NCBI RefSeq assembly: GCF_013426205.1
Contig: NC_089423.1
Coordinates: forward strand, 5,146,001 to 5,210,000
DNA length: 64,000 nucleotides
From: Metarhizium brunneum
Lineage: Eukaryota; Ascomycota; Sordariomycetes; Hypocreales; Clavicipitaceae
Reading direction: 5' to 3'
This document shows positions 22,982 to 36,006 of the stretch, piece after piece (positions within the stretch are counted from its first letter, which is position 1; each line of letters begins with the position of its first letter). The notes under the pieces are model-generated. The model worked only from the letters and a program-made list of their open reading frames with translations, was not told the origin of the DNA and did no database searches. The position numbers were made by a program, and so were the translations under genes.

Positions 22982-25900
22982 TTGGGTTTAGTTTCTTTGA
23001 GAATGGAAATAAGATTGAATACTTGGGCATAGACGGTATGACGAAAATGGCATGACGGGGTTTGCGACGGCATGATATATAGCGGCGGGCGGCGTCGTCA
23101 TCAGGAATGACGTGAACCAGGAAACGCCGCATTGACGCTGAGGCATGGCCGCGATACCCTTTTAGATGTGAGTTGCATGCATTCATGACCAGATGCTTGT
23201 GTTACGGGATAGACTTGGCACATTTCTCATTTGTCCCCCCTTTCTTTTTTTTTGGAGGAGTTGTAGCTCCAACGCTCTGCACAAATAGCAGACGTCTACA
23301 TAAAAGAACTTGTTGCATACGTAATTACTGCGCAAACATGTGACTTGCACAAATATCTGCGTGAATTTTGACATTTGTCTCTGTGAGAGGAGTACACCAG
23401 AAACCCTGAAGACGAGATGTTGAGATTCCCATAAGGCTTCACAAACAGCAGCCTCCCTTGCAGCGAGGACCAATAACAATGGAGGCGAACATTTGTGCTT
23501 GACCTTCAGCGTTGGGCCAAGTGGACTTCGCGTGTTTTAGGGAAAAGTGGACCGTGACCAAAAAGACGGTGGTGATTGGATTCCAGGCGGTCCCCCCCCT
23601 TCTCTATTTGGAGCTTCTTGAAAACACCACAACATGGCCTGCTTACTGCTTACTGCACGAGTTTTGGGTTACATGGCAGGCGCGGCTGCCACAATCCTTG
23701 CACGGTTGCTGGCCAGGCGGGTTTGCCGGCATGAACAATGCTGACGGCAACGCAAGGCCCAACCTTGCCGGACTGCTGAGTTCTCGAGTCAAGAAGCATC
23801 ACGCCCTTCCCCCTTTCCAACTTGGGTCAACTACCCGGACGGAGCACACGTTTCCCTCCAAGTACTTTAAATCAATGGAGCTGATTTGCACCGTGGCTCA
23901 CCGAAGCCTTGAAATGCGGAGGGCGGGAAGAAAGCTGACTGCAGGCGCTGCGATTTGGGGCTGAAAGGGGACACGGAGCGATTGATGCTTTTCGGTCCCA
24001 CGGCATGGGCGGCTGCTGTACGCCGCTGGCAGCACTTGGGTCGCCAAGTTTGCTCCCCGACCAACATTTAAAGTGTCAAGGTGATTTCTTGTTGGAGGGG
24101 GGGCGAGATGTCAACGCCTTTCAATGTTGTGTTTGATCAAGGCCGCGTGCGCTTGCGTCTTGGTGCAGGACGTGACACTAGGCCGTTGGGTGCGATTCTT
24201 CACCACCGGGCCAGCAGCCTGTACCAACAGAGACTCGGTACTACTGATAAAGTCAAGTACTAGCATCATTACCTGCTGCTTGGCTTGTTGACTTGACTCT
24301 TTTGATCTCGTTGGGTTTGGGCCAGATGTCCAGTGGTTTTTGTCCTGACAGCCACGCCTCGGGTTGGGTGGGTGCTTGGAGGTACCTTGTACCTGGCGAC
24401 TTGGCCTTGGGTGACGCCAGACTTCAGCACTGGCACGGCACACCGTTGACGGCGGCGTTCCCTCTGGGCGGTACCTGCCTTGCCCTGCGCTTGCCTCGTG
24501 GTACTACTAGTAGTAGTAGTAGTACCTCTGTGGACGTGGACCAAAAGTAGCTCCCGCTGACAGATTCCGCATACGTGCATGTCAGAGCCGAGGGCGACTG
24601 CTCATTGGCTGCAGGCTATTTCCCGGGTGGTCCCCGGCGATGTCTCTGACAAGTTTAGAAGATAGCGTGGTGTTTATAAATGGCCGGCATGGCCGTCGTT
24701 GGCGAGGCATTTCACCGCGGCCGGCGTGGTGGATGGACGGCAATGTGTTGGGCTTTGGAGGGGGATCTGGCGACCTACTGTAGAGTCCAATTGCGTGTCA
24801 AACCATTGGGGGCAAAATTTCGTCGGGTGTTGCGGGCGAGAGTGTGTGTGGTCGGCTGGTCGTGGTCCAAGTCGGGGCCCCGTTCACTTTTGCTCCAAGT
24901 TGACTTTTCATTCTCGAGGCAGAGATAATACCCACATGCGCACCACCGGGGACGTGGCTCACCCGCACACTGGCGCGTCGCTCGCACGAATCATGCCCGG
25001 GATACGGAGTAAATAGACCAGATCCACGACGAGACTGGACGAGTTGGAAACACGCAAAGGCCTCAAGTATATCTGTGCACTTTTCGGGGTTGAGTGAATG
25101 TTTCGCAGCCCTCTAGCCCCTCCGGAGGCGTGGTCACTTTCGCTTGTAGTTGTATCATTGAAAGTACTTACGTACACTACCCCGTACCCCGTGCTCCGTC
25201 TTCTGTACTGCAGATCAATGCTACTGCTGTTGCTGCCCTGGCCCTTCGGCTGCAGTCCTGTAGATGCTCGCATCGGCGCGGCTTGCCCGGCTCCACACGA
25301 TCCTGGCAGGTACACACATCCCAAGTACATGCTGGACCGTACTTACATGCAGACACAGGCATGTACTCCGGACTCCATCCTCCGGGCTAAGAATACATAC
25401 ATCTGCGTGGTCCAGCGTCGGCTCCTGGCGAACTTGGGGCCAACACGCCAGACCAAAGTGCCCAGGTGTGCCCTGCTGCAACATCATCCGCCATCACAAC
25501 TCGGCTTTGTCTGTACCAGCAGGGCATCATCAGTGGCTGTGATTTTCTTTTCCGCCTGCCCCCTTTCCCCTTCTCTTTGCATCCTTTGACCATCCCCATC
25601 GCACCTGCCTCGACCATCGGCTGCCTCAACACCATTATATCGCCACCTTGGCCAGACATCATTCCTGGGACTCACATACCGGAGTGGATTTAACACATTG
25701 ACTCGCCAGACATCACCGGCGTACCGCTTCTCCGCGTCACTCGCAAGCGAGACCCGTGGGCGATTCATCCGGCCCATGCCAACCTGACTCTCGTGAGCCA
25801 TCTTGCGTCTCGCATCTAATACCCAGGTACTTGCTGTACTCGGTATCCTTGGCCGTGACCGGCGTGCGCCTTTACATCTCGGGCGAGGAGAGCAAGCAGC

Positions 25901-26175
25901 GCCGAATTTTGCAGAGCTGGCCAGAAGCAGATTTCCTCACGCGCGACAACGTCAACGTTCTCGCACGCATGGGTTCGTGACCTTAGACCACTATTCTTCG
26001 TAGCCGAACAAACGAGACAAGTCCCCAGGCACCGCCGGCTGGTCTTGGCTGTGACCGTCTAGTGTCTGGAGTCCCTCGCGGGTTGCGCCATCTCCGCGGC
26101 CAGCCAGGCTGCGCAGACATAGACTCACAGCAGACTCACAAACCTCGCGCGCTGCTGGGGACGCATTGCTCTGCC
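22982..26175. other. 3.2-kb intergenic region upstream of INO80
   Basis: Several open frames of 80-160 codons occur on both strands (for example 23512-23964 and 25098-25589), none with domain character. There is a short (TAG)n/(ACT)n run at about 24505-24525. The INO80 promoter and long 5' leader lie toward the right. I see no gene. Confidence 0.5.
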
Positions 26176-29100
26176 ATGGACAACAGCTTCCGGTCGACGG
26201 TGCTGCCGCGGGCGCAAGGCGACGGCAAAGGCGAGGGCGACATGGACAGACACGGCCGCGGCCACGACAGACACCAGCACCACGCTGCGGCGCGCGACGT
26301 GATGAATGCGCATGCAGGGAGCGCAGCGCATCGGCACCTGGATTCATCCTCCACAACCGCCAGTGCAGCCAGCTTCAGCCTGCGCTCACCAACCGTCCCA
26401 ACTGGCTCCGCCCACGCTCACGCCCGCGCCCACACCAGCGCCAGCGCCAACGCCAATGCCAGCTCGGCCTCTGCCTCTGCCTCTGCCTCCATGTCTGCCT
26501 CAACTTTCCATGCTCCTCCTCCCTTTGCATCTCCCGGCCGCAACACCAACGCCAGCATCACCACCTCGGCCAGCGGCCATCATCACCACCACCACAGCCA
26601 CGGCTCTGCTGCCAGCCCGCCCCTCCAATCGCCTCCGAGGCTGTCGCCGCCGCTGCACCACAGCTCCGTCGCTCACCACCACGCCATCGGCACCGGACAT
26701 CGTCACCACGGCCACGGCTCTGCACCCGCGGCTGCCGGCCGTGTAGCATCGTCGTCCCCCTACATGGCGTCCTCATCCTCATCGCCAGCCGGTGCTGCTG
26801 GTCCCCCGCCGCTGCCTCCCCCCTCGACGTCCTCGAACCCGTCCACGTCGAGTAGCCGCGATCATCACCACCAGCACGGGGCACCTCCAGTGTCGCCTCG
26901 ACACCCCCCGGCGTCATCGGCGTCCAATTACTACCCGCCGCCTGCCTCATCGCCCGACTCTCATCATCAATCCCTTCATCACACTCGCGACAAGCCGGCA
27001 TCAGGCCGAGTCTACGACCCCACGACCGACACCACCAAGGAGCGCAGGGTATCCGACTCCTGGCACAACGCGCCCCAGAACTCCACGCCAAAGGTAAGCC
27101 GTCGCCCGAGCCCAATCCACTTCTTTTTTTCCTTATTTCACTCGTGCACGGCACTTGTTGCTTCCTGCCTTTTCAAAATTTCAACACTTGACCAAACCAA
27201 CCAACAATTCCCCTTCCCTCTCTTTTGCCTTGTTCTTCCGACTGCACTTGCCGTCGTCCACCCAGCACCAACACGGGACCGTCCAATTAAAAAAAAAGCC
27301 CCCAATAGAAGAGGTCACTACTTTCATCTGATCCGCCCTTGTCGTGGTCATCTGCCATATCAATCTGACACTTTGTCATCTGGGGCCTTGTGTCGTCAAT
27401 TCTGAAAAAAAAAAAAAAAATTGCACACCACCCGTGTTAATGGCACCATGGCTGCGACTTGTTTCGCCTCACGCGTTTTCTGACTCGGACTAATCTGAAT
27501 CCATCGCCACAGACTGCTCGCGACCCTCACCCCTACGAGCGGACACCTGCCGACCAACATCACTCATCCTCATACTACAGCAACAACAACGGTCATTACA
27601 CGTCGCCTAGATCGTCATACAACAGGCCGCGAAGCCCGCTATCTCACTCTCACCCGAGCTTGCCAGTTGGCTCTCACAGTCCGCCGGGCCGCACAGCCCA
27701 ACTCCCCTCGCCTTCAGAAAGACATGTACCTGCAGCCACTTTGAACTCGACCACCAACGGCTCCTCCACCATGTCAACCATCATCAAATCAGAGCCCCGC
27801 GCGGTCTCACCTTCAAAACCCGTGTCTGCATCATCGACAAATGTAAGCCATCTCTTGGTATTAAGACGGTCCTGTTTGTACCATTTTTCATCTCAAACAG
27901 ATGCACAGCTGTTGGTGGAAACTCGGATGCTAATCTAGCGCAAATCTAGACTCCTGGTCGATCGGCTGATCCCATGTCCTTTTCCAACATCCTGTCTAGT
28001 GCTGAGCCTGCACCAAAGCCCGCACCCGAGCCGCGTGGCCCCAGTCCAGAGCCCCTTGAGCCGGAGCAAGACGGTGACACTGAAGTCGAGCCGGAAAGGG
28101 ATGTCGAACGCGAACCCGAACCGACTCGGGCCAGAAAAGCAGAGTCAGTAGTGAGGAAGAAGCCTGGCCGACGACCAACAAAAGGCCGAGCATCGGACAT
28201 ACGGGACGCGGAAGCCCCCAAGGGTAAACGTCGTTCTTCAATGAAGAGGGAGTCGCCTCAGCCTCGATCAACCTCGAAGCGCCTAGCAAATGGCCAGCCA
28301 AAAGCTACCAAGACGTGGTCCAGTGAAATGGAGAAGAAAATTTCAAACTCGGAAATTCAGATTGAGAATGACGTACCGAGCCTCGACCCGACCGAATTCG
28401 ACGAGCAGGAATACAAGCAACGTGCCCAAAAGCGCAGACGCATCATGATTGATTTTGACGCTGATCAGGGACGTCTTCGACGTGATGAATACACCAAGAG
28501 CGCGGCTAAAAAATTGCTTCTCCACTCAGAACTCGGCAAGCGACGATACGACGACGTCTTTTACGACCAGGCGCTTCATGAGGTTCGCGAGCAGGAGCTC
28601 TTTGCTGAGAAGGAGCGCAAAAAGGACATGCAGCGGAAGCGACGTCGCGAGAAGTCCATGGCTGTCACTATTGAACTCAAAGAAGCTGCCTTGGCCAGAG
28701 CGAACGCTGCTGCAGATGAAAACGAGCGCCAGAAGCACTTGCGCGATGCTGAGCGTGCGAGCAAAAAGGCACAGCAGACCAAACTTATCTTGCAAAAGGG
28801 CATCAAAGGACCAGCGCGTAATCTGGAGCTCAACTTGGAGGGTGGTACCATGTCTAGTTTCTTAGCCTCAGATGCTGACACTCCCAAGAAGGGCAGAGGC
28901 AAAGGAGGGCGTCTTAAGAAATCCAAGGAGCAGAAGAAGGCCGAGAAGGACTCCGCCGAGGCAGCCCAAGCCTTACTCGATGCGGGCAAGGAACTTCCCC
29001 CCAAGGAGGAGAGCAAGGTCCGAATCAAGATCAAGGGCCGATCCAACAAAGAAAAGGAGAAGGAGAAGGATACTGAGAAGACAAAGGAGAGCAAGGAGCC

Positions 29101-32100
29101 TGTCAAGGAGAAAAAGGACGAGGTGTCTGAACTGGAGAAGAAGTTTAGCTCCAAGGGCTACAATCAGATTTATGAGCAGATCTGGCGCGACATGGCTCGG
29201 AAGGATGTTAACAAGACTTTCAAGATGGCTGTTGACTCCTACGCGACAAAGGGCTCCAACCTCAAAAAGACGGCTATTCTGGCATCAAAGGAAGCCAAGC
29301 GATGGCAGCTACGGACCAACAAGGGCACCAAGGATCTGCAGGCACGTGCTAAGCGAGTTATGCGTGATATGATGGGCTTCTGGAAACGTAATGAACGTGA
29401 AGAGCGTGACTTGCGCAAGGCTGCCGAGAAGCAGGAGATTGAAAATGCCAGACGAGAGGAAGCAGACCGCGAAGCCGCTCGCCAGAAGAGAAAGCTCAAC
29501 TTCCTCATCTCACAGACCGAGCTGTACTCCCACTTTATCGGAAAGAAGATCAAGACCGATGAAGTAGAGCGAAGCACGGATAACCCTGACATTGCTCAGC
29601 CCAGCAACGGAATACCCCAAAAGAAGCTTGACATTGCGGAGCCATCTGGCCCCGTCGGAGACAGAGTTACCGATTTTGAGAACCTCGACTTTGACAATGA
29701 AGACGAGACCCAGTTGCAGGCCGCTGCGATGGCGAATGCTCAGAATGCTATCGCAGAGGCACAAAAGAAAGCGCGCGCCTTCAACAATGAGGGTGACCTG
29801 GATATGGATGAAGAAGGCGAGATGAACTTCCAGAATCCCACAGGTCTTGGAGAAATGGAAGTCGAGCAGCCCAAGCTCATCAACGCGCAGCTCAAGGAGT
29901 ATCAGCTCAAGGGCCTCAACTGGCTGGTCAACCTGTACGAACAGGGCATCAATGGTATCCTGGCCGACGAAATGGGCCTCGGAAAGACAGTGCAGTCCAT
30001 CTCTGTCATGGCTTACTTGGCCGAGAAACACGACATCTGGGGACCCTTCCTGGTTGTTGCACCCGCCTCGACGTTGCACAACTGGCAACAGGAAATTGCC
30101 AAGTTTGTTCCCGAGTTCAAGATTCTCCCCTACTGGGGCAGTGCACCGGACCGGAAGGTCCTGCGTAAATTCTGGGACAGGAAGCACTCGACATATCGCA
30201 AGGACGCTGCTTTCCACGTCTGTGTGACATCTTACCAGCTAGTTGTCTCTGATGTGGCATATTTCCAAAAGATGCGGTGGCAGTACATGATTCTAGACGA
30301 GGCCCAAGCTATCAAGAGCTCCCAGAGTTCTCGATGGAAGTCTCTGTTGGGCTTTCACTGCCGCAACAGACTCCTACTTACCGGTACGCCTATTCAGAAC
30401 AACATGCAGGAATTATGGGCGCTCCTCCACTTCATTATGCCGTCCCTTTTCGACTCCCACGACGAATTCAGCGAATGGTTCTCCAAGGATATCGAGTCTC
30501 ATGCACAGAGTAACACAAAGCTCAACGAAGACCAGCTTAAGCGTCTCCACATGATTCTGAAGCCCTTTATGCTCCGTCGTGTCAAGAAACACGTACAAAA
30601 GGAGCTTGGTGATAAGATTGAACTGGATGTGTTTTGCAACCTCACATACAGACAGCGAGCTTACTACACCAATCTTCGGAACCAGATCAACATCATGGAC
30701 CTCGTTGAAAAGGCCACCCTGGGAGACGACCAGGATTCGGGCACCTTGATGAACTTGGTCATGCAGTTCCGAAAAGTCTGCAATCATCCAGATCTGTTTG
30801 AACGCGCCGAGGTTACTGCTCCATACTCCTTTGGCTACTTTGCGGAAACGGCCTCGTTTGTGCGTGAAGGAAGTACCGTTGTTGCAGGCTACTCTACCCG
30901 TAGTCTGGTCAATTTTGAGCTCCCGTCGTTAGTCTGGACGGAGGGCGGTCGTCTCAACAAGGCCTCGAGGGATAATGCCAAGGCTGGATGGCGCAACAAG
31001 GCTCTGAACCACATGATGAATATTTGGTCCCCTGACCATGTGCGCGAGAACGCGCAAGAGTCAAAGGCGTTCTCTTGGCTTCGTTTTGCAGACGTCTCTG
31101 CTGGGGACGTTTACAGGGCTACGCATGACTGCCTCTTTACTCGGGCAGTCAATGAGCTGCAAAAGAGCGATAGAATTGGCCAAATGTCAATCATCTATGA
31201 CGAGGAAGGAGAGGACAAGACATTCACTCCTGCGCACGCATTGTTCAACATTTGCGCCAGAGAAAATCGCCGCCCTCTTGCTGAGATTACTACCGAAGGC
31301 ATCCTCGACAATCTTATGAATGTTGCTCGCGGCAGTTACAACGACTCTGGTCTGAGCAGACTGGAGATTGCTGGTCGATCTCGTGCTTCGGCCCCCCCAG
31401 TGGAGGTTTCATGCAACAGCATGAGCGCGGTCAGAGAACGCCAGGATATGATGTTCAACCCCGCCATTCGTAGGGCTCTCTACGGTCCTACTTTCGCGGA
31501 GGAGAAGTCACTTGTTGAACAAAAGGTGCCTCTCGAGCTATACCCTTCGCGTAGCCTCCTCCCCAAGCCCGACAGCGAGAGGAAGCGCTTCACCGAATTC
31601 GTGGTCCCCTCTATGCGCAAATTTGTTACCGACAGTGGCAAGCTTGCTAAGCTGGATGAGTTGCTGTTCAAACTCAAGAATGAAGGTCACCGAGTCCTGC
31701 TGTACTTTCAGATGACTCGCATGATTGATATGATGGAGGAGTATCTCACCTACCGCAACTACAAGTATTGCCGTCTCGACGGCTCTACCAAACTGGAGGA
31801 TCGACGTGACACTGTTCATGACTTCCAGACCCGACCCGAAATCTTCATCTTCTTGCTGTCTACACGTGCGGGTGGTTTGGGAATCAATCTTACCTCTGCC
31901 GATACTGTCATCTTTTACGACTCGGATTGGAACCCTACAATTGACTCGCAAGCCATGGACCGTGCCCACAGACTGGGTCAGACGAAGCAAGTTACTGTTT
32001 ATCGCCTCATTACCCGCGGTACTATTGAAGAGAGAATCCGTAAGAGAGCTCTTCAAAAGGAGGAAGTTCAACGTGTCGTTATCCAGGGAGGTGGTGCCAG

Positions 32101-32538
32101 CGTTGACTTCTCTGGTCGTCGTGCACCTGAGAACCGCAACCGCGATATTGCCATGTGGCTGGCCGATGACGAGCAGGCTGAAATGATTGAACGTCGTGAG
32201 AAGGAGCTCTTGGAGTCCGGAGAGTATGACAAACAGAAGAAGAGAGGCGGAAAGCGCAAGAAAGCGGAAGCTCCCGCCAGCTTGGATGACATGTATCATG
32301 AAGGTAAGAATGCTCTGCGTCGTTGGTTGTATATATGTGTGCCTGATGACAACTCAATGCTAACCACGGCACAGGCGAGGGACATTTTGACGACGGAAGC
32401 AGAGCTGGAGCCTCTGGCACAGCAACCCCTGCCGAAAGCGATACGAAGGGCAAGAGAGGACGTGGGAAGGCGGCTGGGAAACGAGCCAAGACGGCCAAAC
32501 AACGCCTAGCAATCGCAGACGGCATGGTTGATGCATAA
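26176..32538 (+). CDS. INO80: INO80 chromatin-remodelling ATPase
   Basis: Catalytic subunit of the nuclear INO80 complex, which slides nucleosomes and acts on H2A.Z. Exons are 26176-27093, 27513-27842, 27950-32303 and 32375-32538 (1921 aa), all GT..AG, phases continuous; intron 1 is 419 bp. The N-terminus is a His/Ser/Pro-rich low-complexity tail (1-420), followed by long charged coiled coils and the DBINO region from about 819 ([20 protein letters not shown]). The Snf2 ATPase has Walker A DEMGLGKT (about 1088) and DEAQ (about 1199). A large insertion, the INO80 family mark, separates it from the helicase C lobe, with [12 protein letters not shown] and [13 protein letters not shown] (about 1750). 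The final exon restores a Lys-rich tail ending AIADGMVDA. The start at 26176 gives a family-like MDNSF; an in-frame ATG at 26062 is possible. Confidence 0.94.
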
Positions 32539-35500
32539 ATGAGGGGATAATGCACTCTTTATGCCGCCTCGAAATTTTCATTTTATTTGGACGACCGTGC
32601 TATATTACAGGTGCCTGCCGTTGTATCAACAGATCAAAGGGGAACAACTGGGACGACAAGGAGTGCAGGGCGCGTGGAACAATTGCTAAATGTTTTTGCT
32701 TTCTTCTGTGTTTATGCTTGACCACCTAGGCAGCAACAAATGCGGCCAAATTTTTCATGAGCGGTCGGTTGGCTGTTGCTAGATGAGCTTACATGCTTGG
32801 GGTGGATGGAATGGGAGAGCCTCAGAGGGATGGGGCCCGCCCGTCCAAGGAAAGATAAAAAAAAGCACGAGTTGTACTACTATTGATAGACGGGATATCT
32901 ATATATTTACATATCTCTATATATTGTATCACTTTCAGCGGGACTTGATCTATGTTGCTGTGGCACGAATTGTACGTCTTACTTGCCCTTCGTCTGGATC
33001 ATGGAGTTATCTGAGTCAAGCTAGCTAGGTAGTCTATTTGCTGTGCAATGTTGTAGGTAGGGTTAGGGTCGTAATTTTAATTTATTGCTATAGTGCTAAA
33101 TAATGATAATGCATAACAATTACATTACATGCCTCCCATTTTATTTTCTGACTAGCTTAATCTATCTAGGGCATTATAGATGTCAACGTCTTGTCGTTCT
33201 TGCCATGTGGCGGCGTTTTGCCGATTCTAGCCCATGTGCCACGGCAGGCGCTCGCTTTTCGAATGGCACAGCGTCACTCGAATTCTCGGACCTAACATGA
33301 CCACGAGTAATTCGTATCCCGCGTGGGCATTGAACAACTCGCCACGCTGTCTGCTGTATCGTTCTCGACAGCTTCGAAGCGAACCACTAGAAATCGCGTG
33401 CCGGATGCATGCCTCGGTTTCCTCCTAAGCTTCGGTCTGTTGGGGGGGGGAGAGGGGGTCGCTCCCAGTCGACTCGAACCCCGACTCTCTTCCCTCTTCA
33501 TGTCGTGGACAGGCGGCCTGCCCCCTTCGCCGGCTGCTTCTGCCTTCTGCCGGCGTTATTGCGTCACCGAATGCAGTCTTTTACTTTCCAAACTTTCCGG
33601 AGGGAACGGGCGCGCTGGTGTGACCTCTCGATGTGCTGCTTCTCCCGGATGCTACAATTTGCGCCCACCCATCAGATGGGCAGATAATGAGCCGACTCTG
33701 TCTTCTCCACATGCCAGCTCGTCACATCAGGACTACGCTGGGCCGTTGGGCCGTTTACGTCTCCGGGGGACAGGAAGGGGGAGGGGGGGCTGCAGGCAGA
33801 TCTAGGTGGCATTGGCTCGCCGGTATGATACTGGTCAATGAGTTTGGCCCGTCGCTTGCCGCCAGTCACGATGCCGTACGGAGAGACTTTCGGCGTCTTT
33901 TGTGGGTTTCACTGCGTTTACTGGTGAAGTCACCTGCTTGTCTAGGCGGATTAAGATTCAAAGACAGAAGCATCCCGAACCCCGGGTAGTTTGTTACACG
34001 GTACACCGGACCTACGATTTGACAGGCCGTTTCTGAGATGGAGACCTGGATCGCTTTCCTCTAACGGTCGTGGCAAAACCAGTGTTACCAGCCTGACTTT
34101 GTTGAGTGTGGGCGGCCGAGATTCGCTGGGGCTCCCGCCTCCGTTTGTGCCAGCAAAGCCATCGAGCGGCAGAGAACTGACTGGGCACGATAATTTCAAT
34201 ACACGCTGAGCAGCAAGTCATGTCTGTTGCTCTGGTCGTTTGATTGGGCACTTGCCGATTGAAGATTGAAGAGACTCGATTCAACATATTCTGCAGGTGA
34301 GTGGATCAATATAGTCATGCTGCTAAAGAATCCTCCCCCCTTTTAGCCGATGATGAGGCGTCAATTCACACACCATCACGTCCTTTTCTGACGTATCATA
34401 TCTCGTACATGGGTTCAAGCAAGCATCATAGGGCTAAGCTGATGAGGCTTGATAACACGGGCGGCATCTTGCTTGTGACTGTCACGGGTCCCTGCCGAGT
34501 TGACTGGCGGATGATGTCGATCCAAACGCATGGAATGGTCTTCCAAATCAACACGGCACATCAGGTGGAAACTGTGCTATTACCAAGCTTTGCCTGTACT
34601 TGGTGCTCCCACTACGACACTCCCATCAAGTAGAAACAACCTGGTGGAGTTGCCGCCATGTTAACAACTGATATGAGTCGATATTGTCTCAAACACTGCT
34701 GGGGAGAAAGCTGAGACTTTCTCTTTTACTTGGAGATGTATGCAAGTTATGTCTCGCGGCACAAGGCTGCGGGCGAATTACTACAAGATCAGGCCGCGTG
34801 CCGCTGATCCTTGTATTCCCGCGTCTTTGCTGCTGCGGGCAGTGTTCGTTCTGCTTTATCATGCTTTTACTCTCAAAATAAAACTCTGCTTCTGCAACCA
34901 CAAGATGGTTGTGATGCAAGGAAGAAGATAAATCGCGGGGAGTGTATTATCGAGCCGCCAATTTATGTAGGGCTTCTGCGGCCCGAGACAACGATCTCAC
35001 TTCTTGATAGGGGAAATTCGAACACTCGGCTGACGCAAAGGAACAAATCTCGGCACAGCATGTCAACTTGGGATTGTATGCTACTCTGGTAAAGCCGATC
35101 TTAAATCCATCTCCACAGCTTTGGTGAGCTTCTGTAGCCTAACAAACGGCAGAGGAGCGTCTGATTATGCTGACTCGTTTGAGGTTGACTGGGCAATATG
35201 AGTTTCGAGTCACGAAAGATAAGAGAGTTTGACTGATGAGGAGACAGATCTCGGGAAACAACAGTTACACTGCACGATACTCTTGGTCGGGGTCCAAGCA
35301 CGAACAGCCCGGACCTCCTCGACGTGTCACCAGACCTGCTGCCATGCTGTGTGCCGCAAATATACATGGGCCTCTCGTCCTCGGAGTCGGGTTGTTTGCT
35401 TATTCGTTTTCTTCGTGCTGCATGTCTTGAATATGCACAAACACACCTCCGGGGCTCCATGTCCATGTTGGCATACAAAACCGGGTATCTGATGGGTCGA

Positions 35501-36006
35501 AATGAGATATGTTCCGCACGTACAATGACTGTGTATATCGCGGCAAATGTTCATTTCTAGCGATCACCATGACAGCGGACTGTTCTGTCCCCCGGAATTG
35601 CGAAGCCGACTGGGTGCAACCCTCTTGTTTGCCATCGTGTCTTGGTTGAACGCGATGCTGGGCCATCAGTGTGCATGCCTTGCATGAGATGTTCTAGTAG
35701 ATATGCGGCTTTGAACCAGACAAGCGAGTGAGAGGCTGTGGAGGGATCTGAAGTGAAGACACGGGTAAAAAACTTGTTTTGGTCAGTCCATGAGAACAAG
35801 CAAGTCGACTCCGCGGAGAGATACGGGCTGCATATAAGTGTGGCAACCGATGCTTTGATATCTCTGAACTGCTTGCCCCGTTCGTGCTACCCTTCCTTAT
35901 CGTTTAAAGGATCAGTACCATCACTGCTGCTTGTTGATTTGTGACACTATTGCCTACCTTATTTCCACTTACCATCACACTGCGAAACCCGAGGGTTGTT
36001 TTTACT
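32539..36006. other. 3.5-kb intergenic region between INO80 and TRK genes
   Basis: AT-rich 3' flank at 32850-33180 with ATATCTATATATTTACATATC-like words. Only short overlapping frames occur, of which the longest (33323-33805) is built from G/C-rich simple stretches. A sequence resembling a tRNA T-loop near 33470 has no tRNA around it. No gene called. Confidence 0.5.

Noticed and set aside
23512..23964. 150-codon open frame upstream of INO80
   Set aside because: Composition and residue use are random-like, with no homology recognised.
33440..33500. Possible tRNA (GGTTCGAGTC-like word on the minus strand)
   Set aside because: No A-box-like sequence, acceptor stem or anticodon arm could be built around it.
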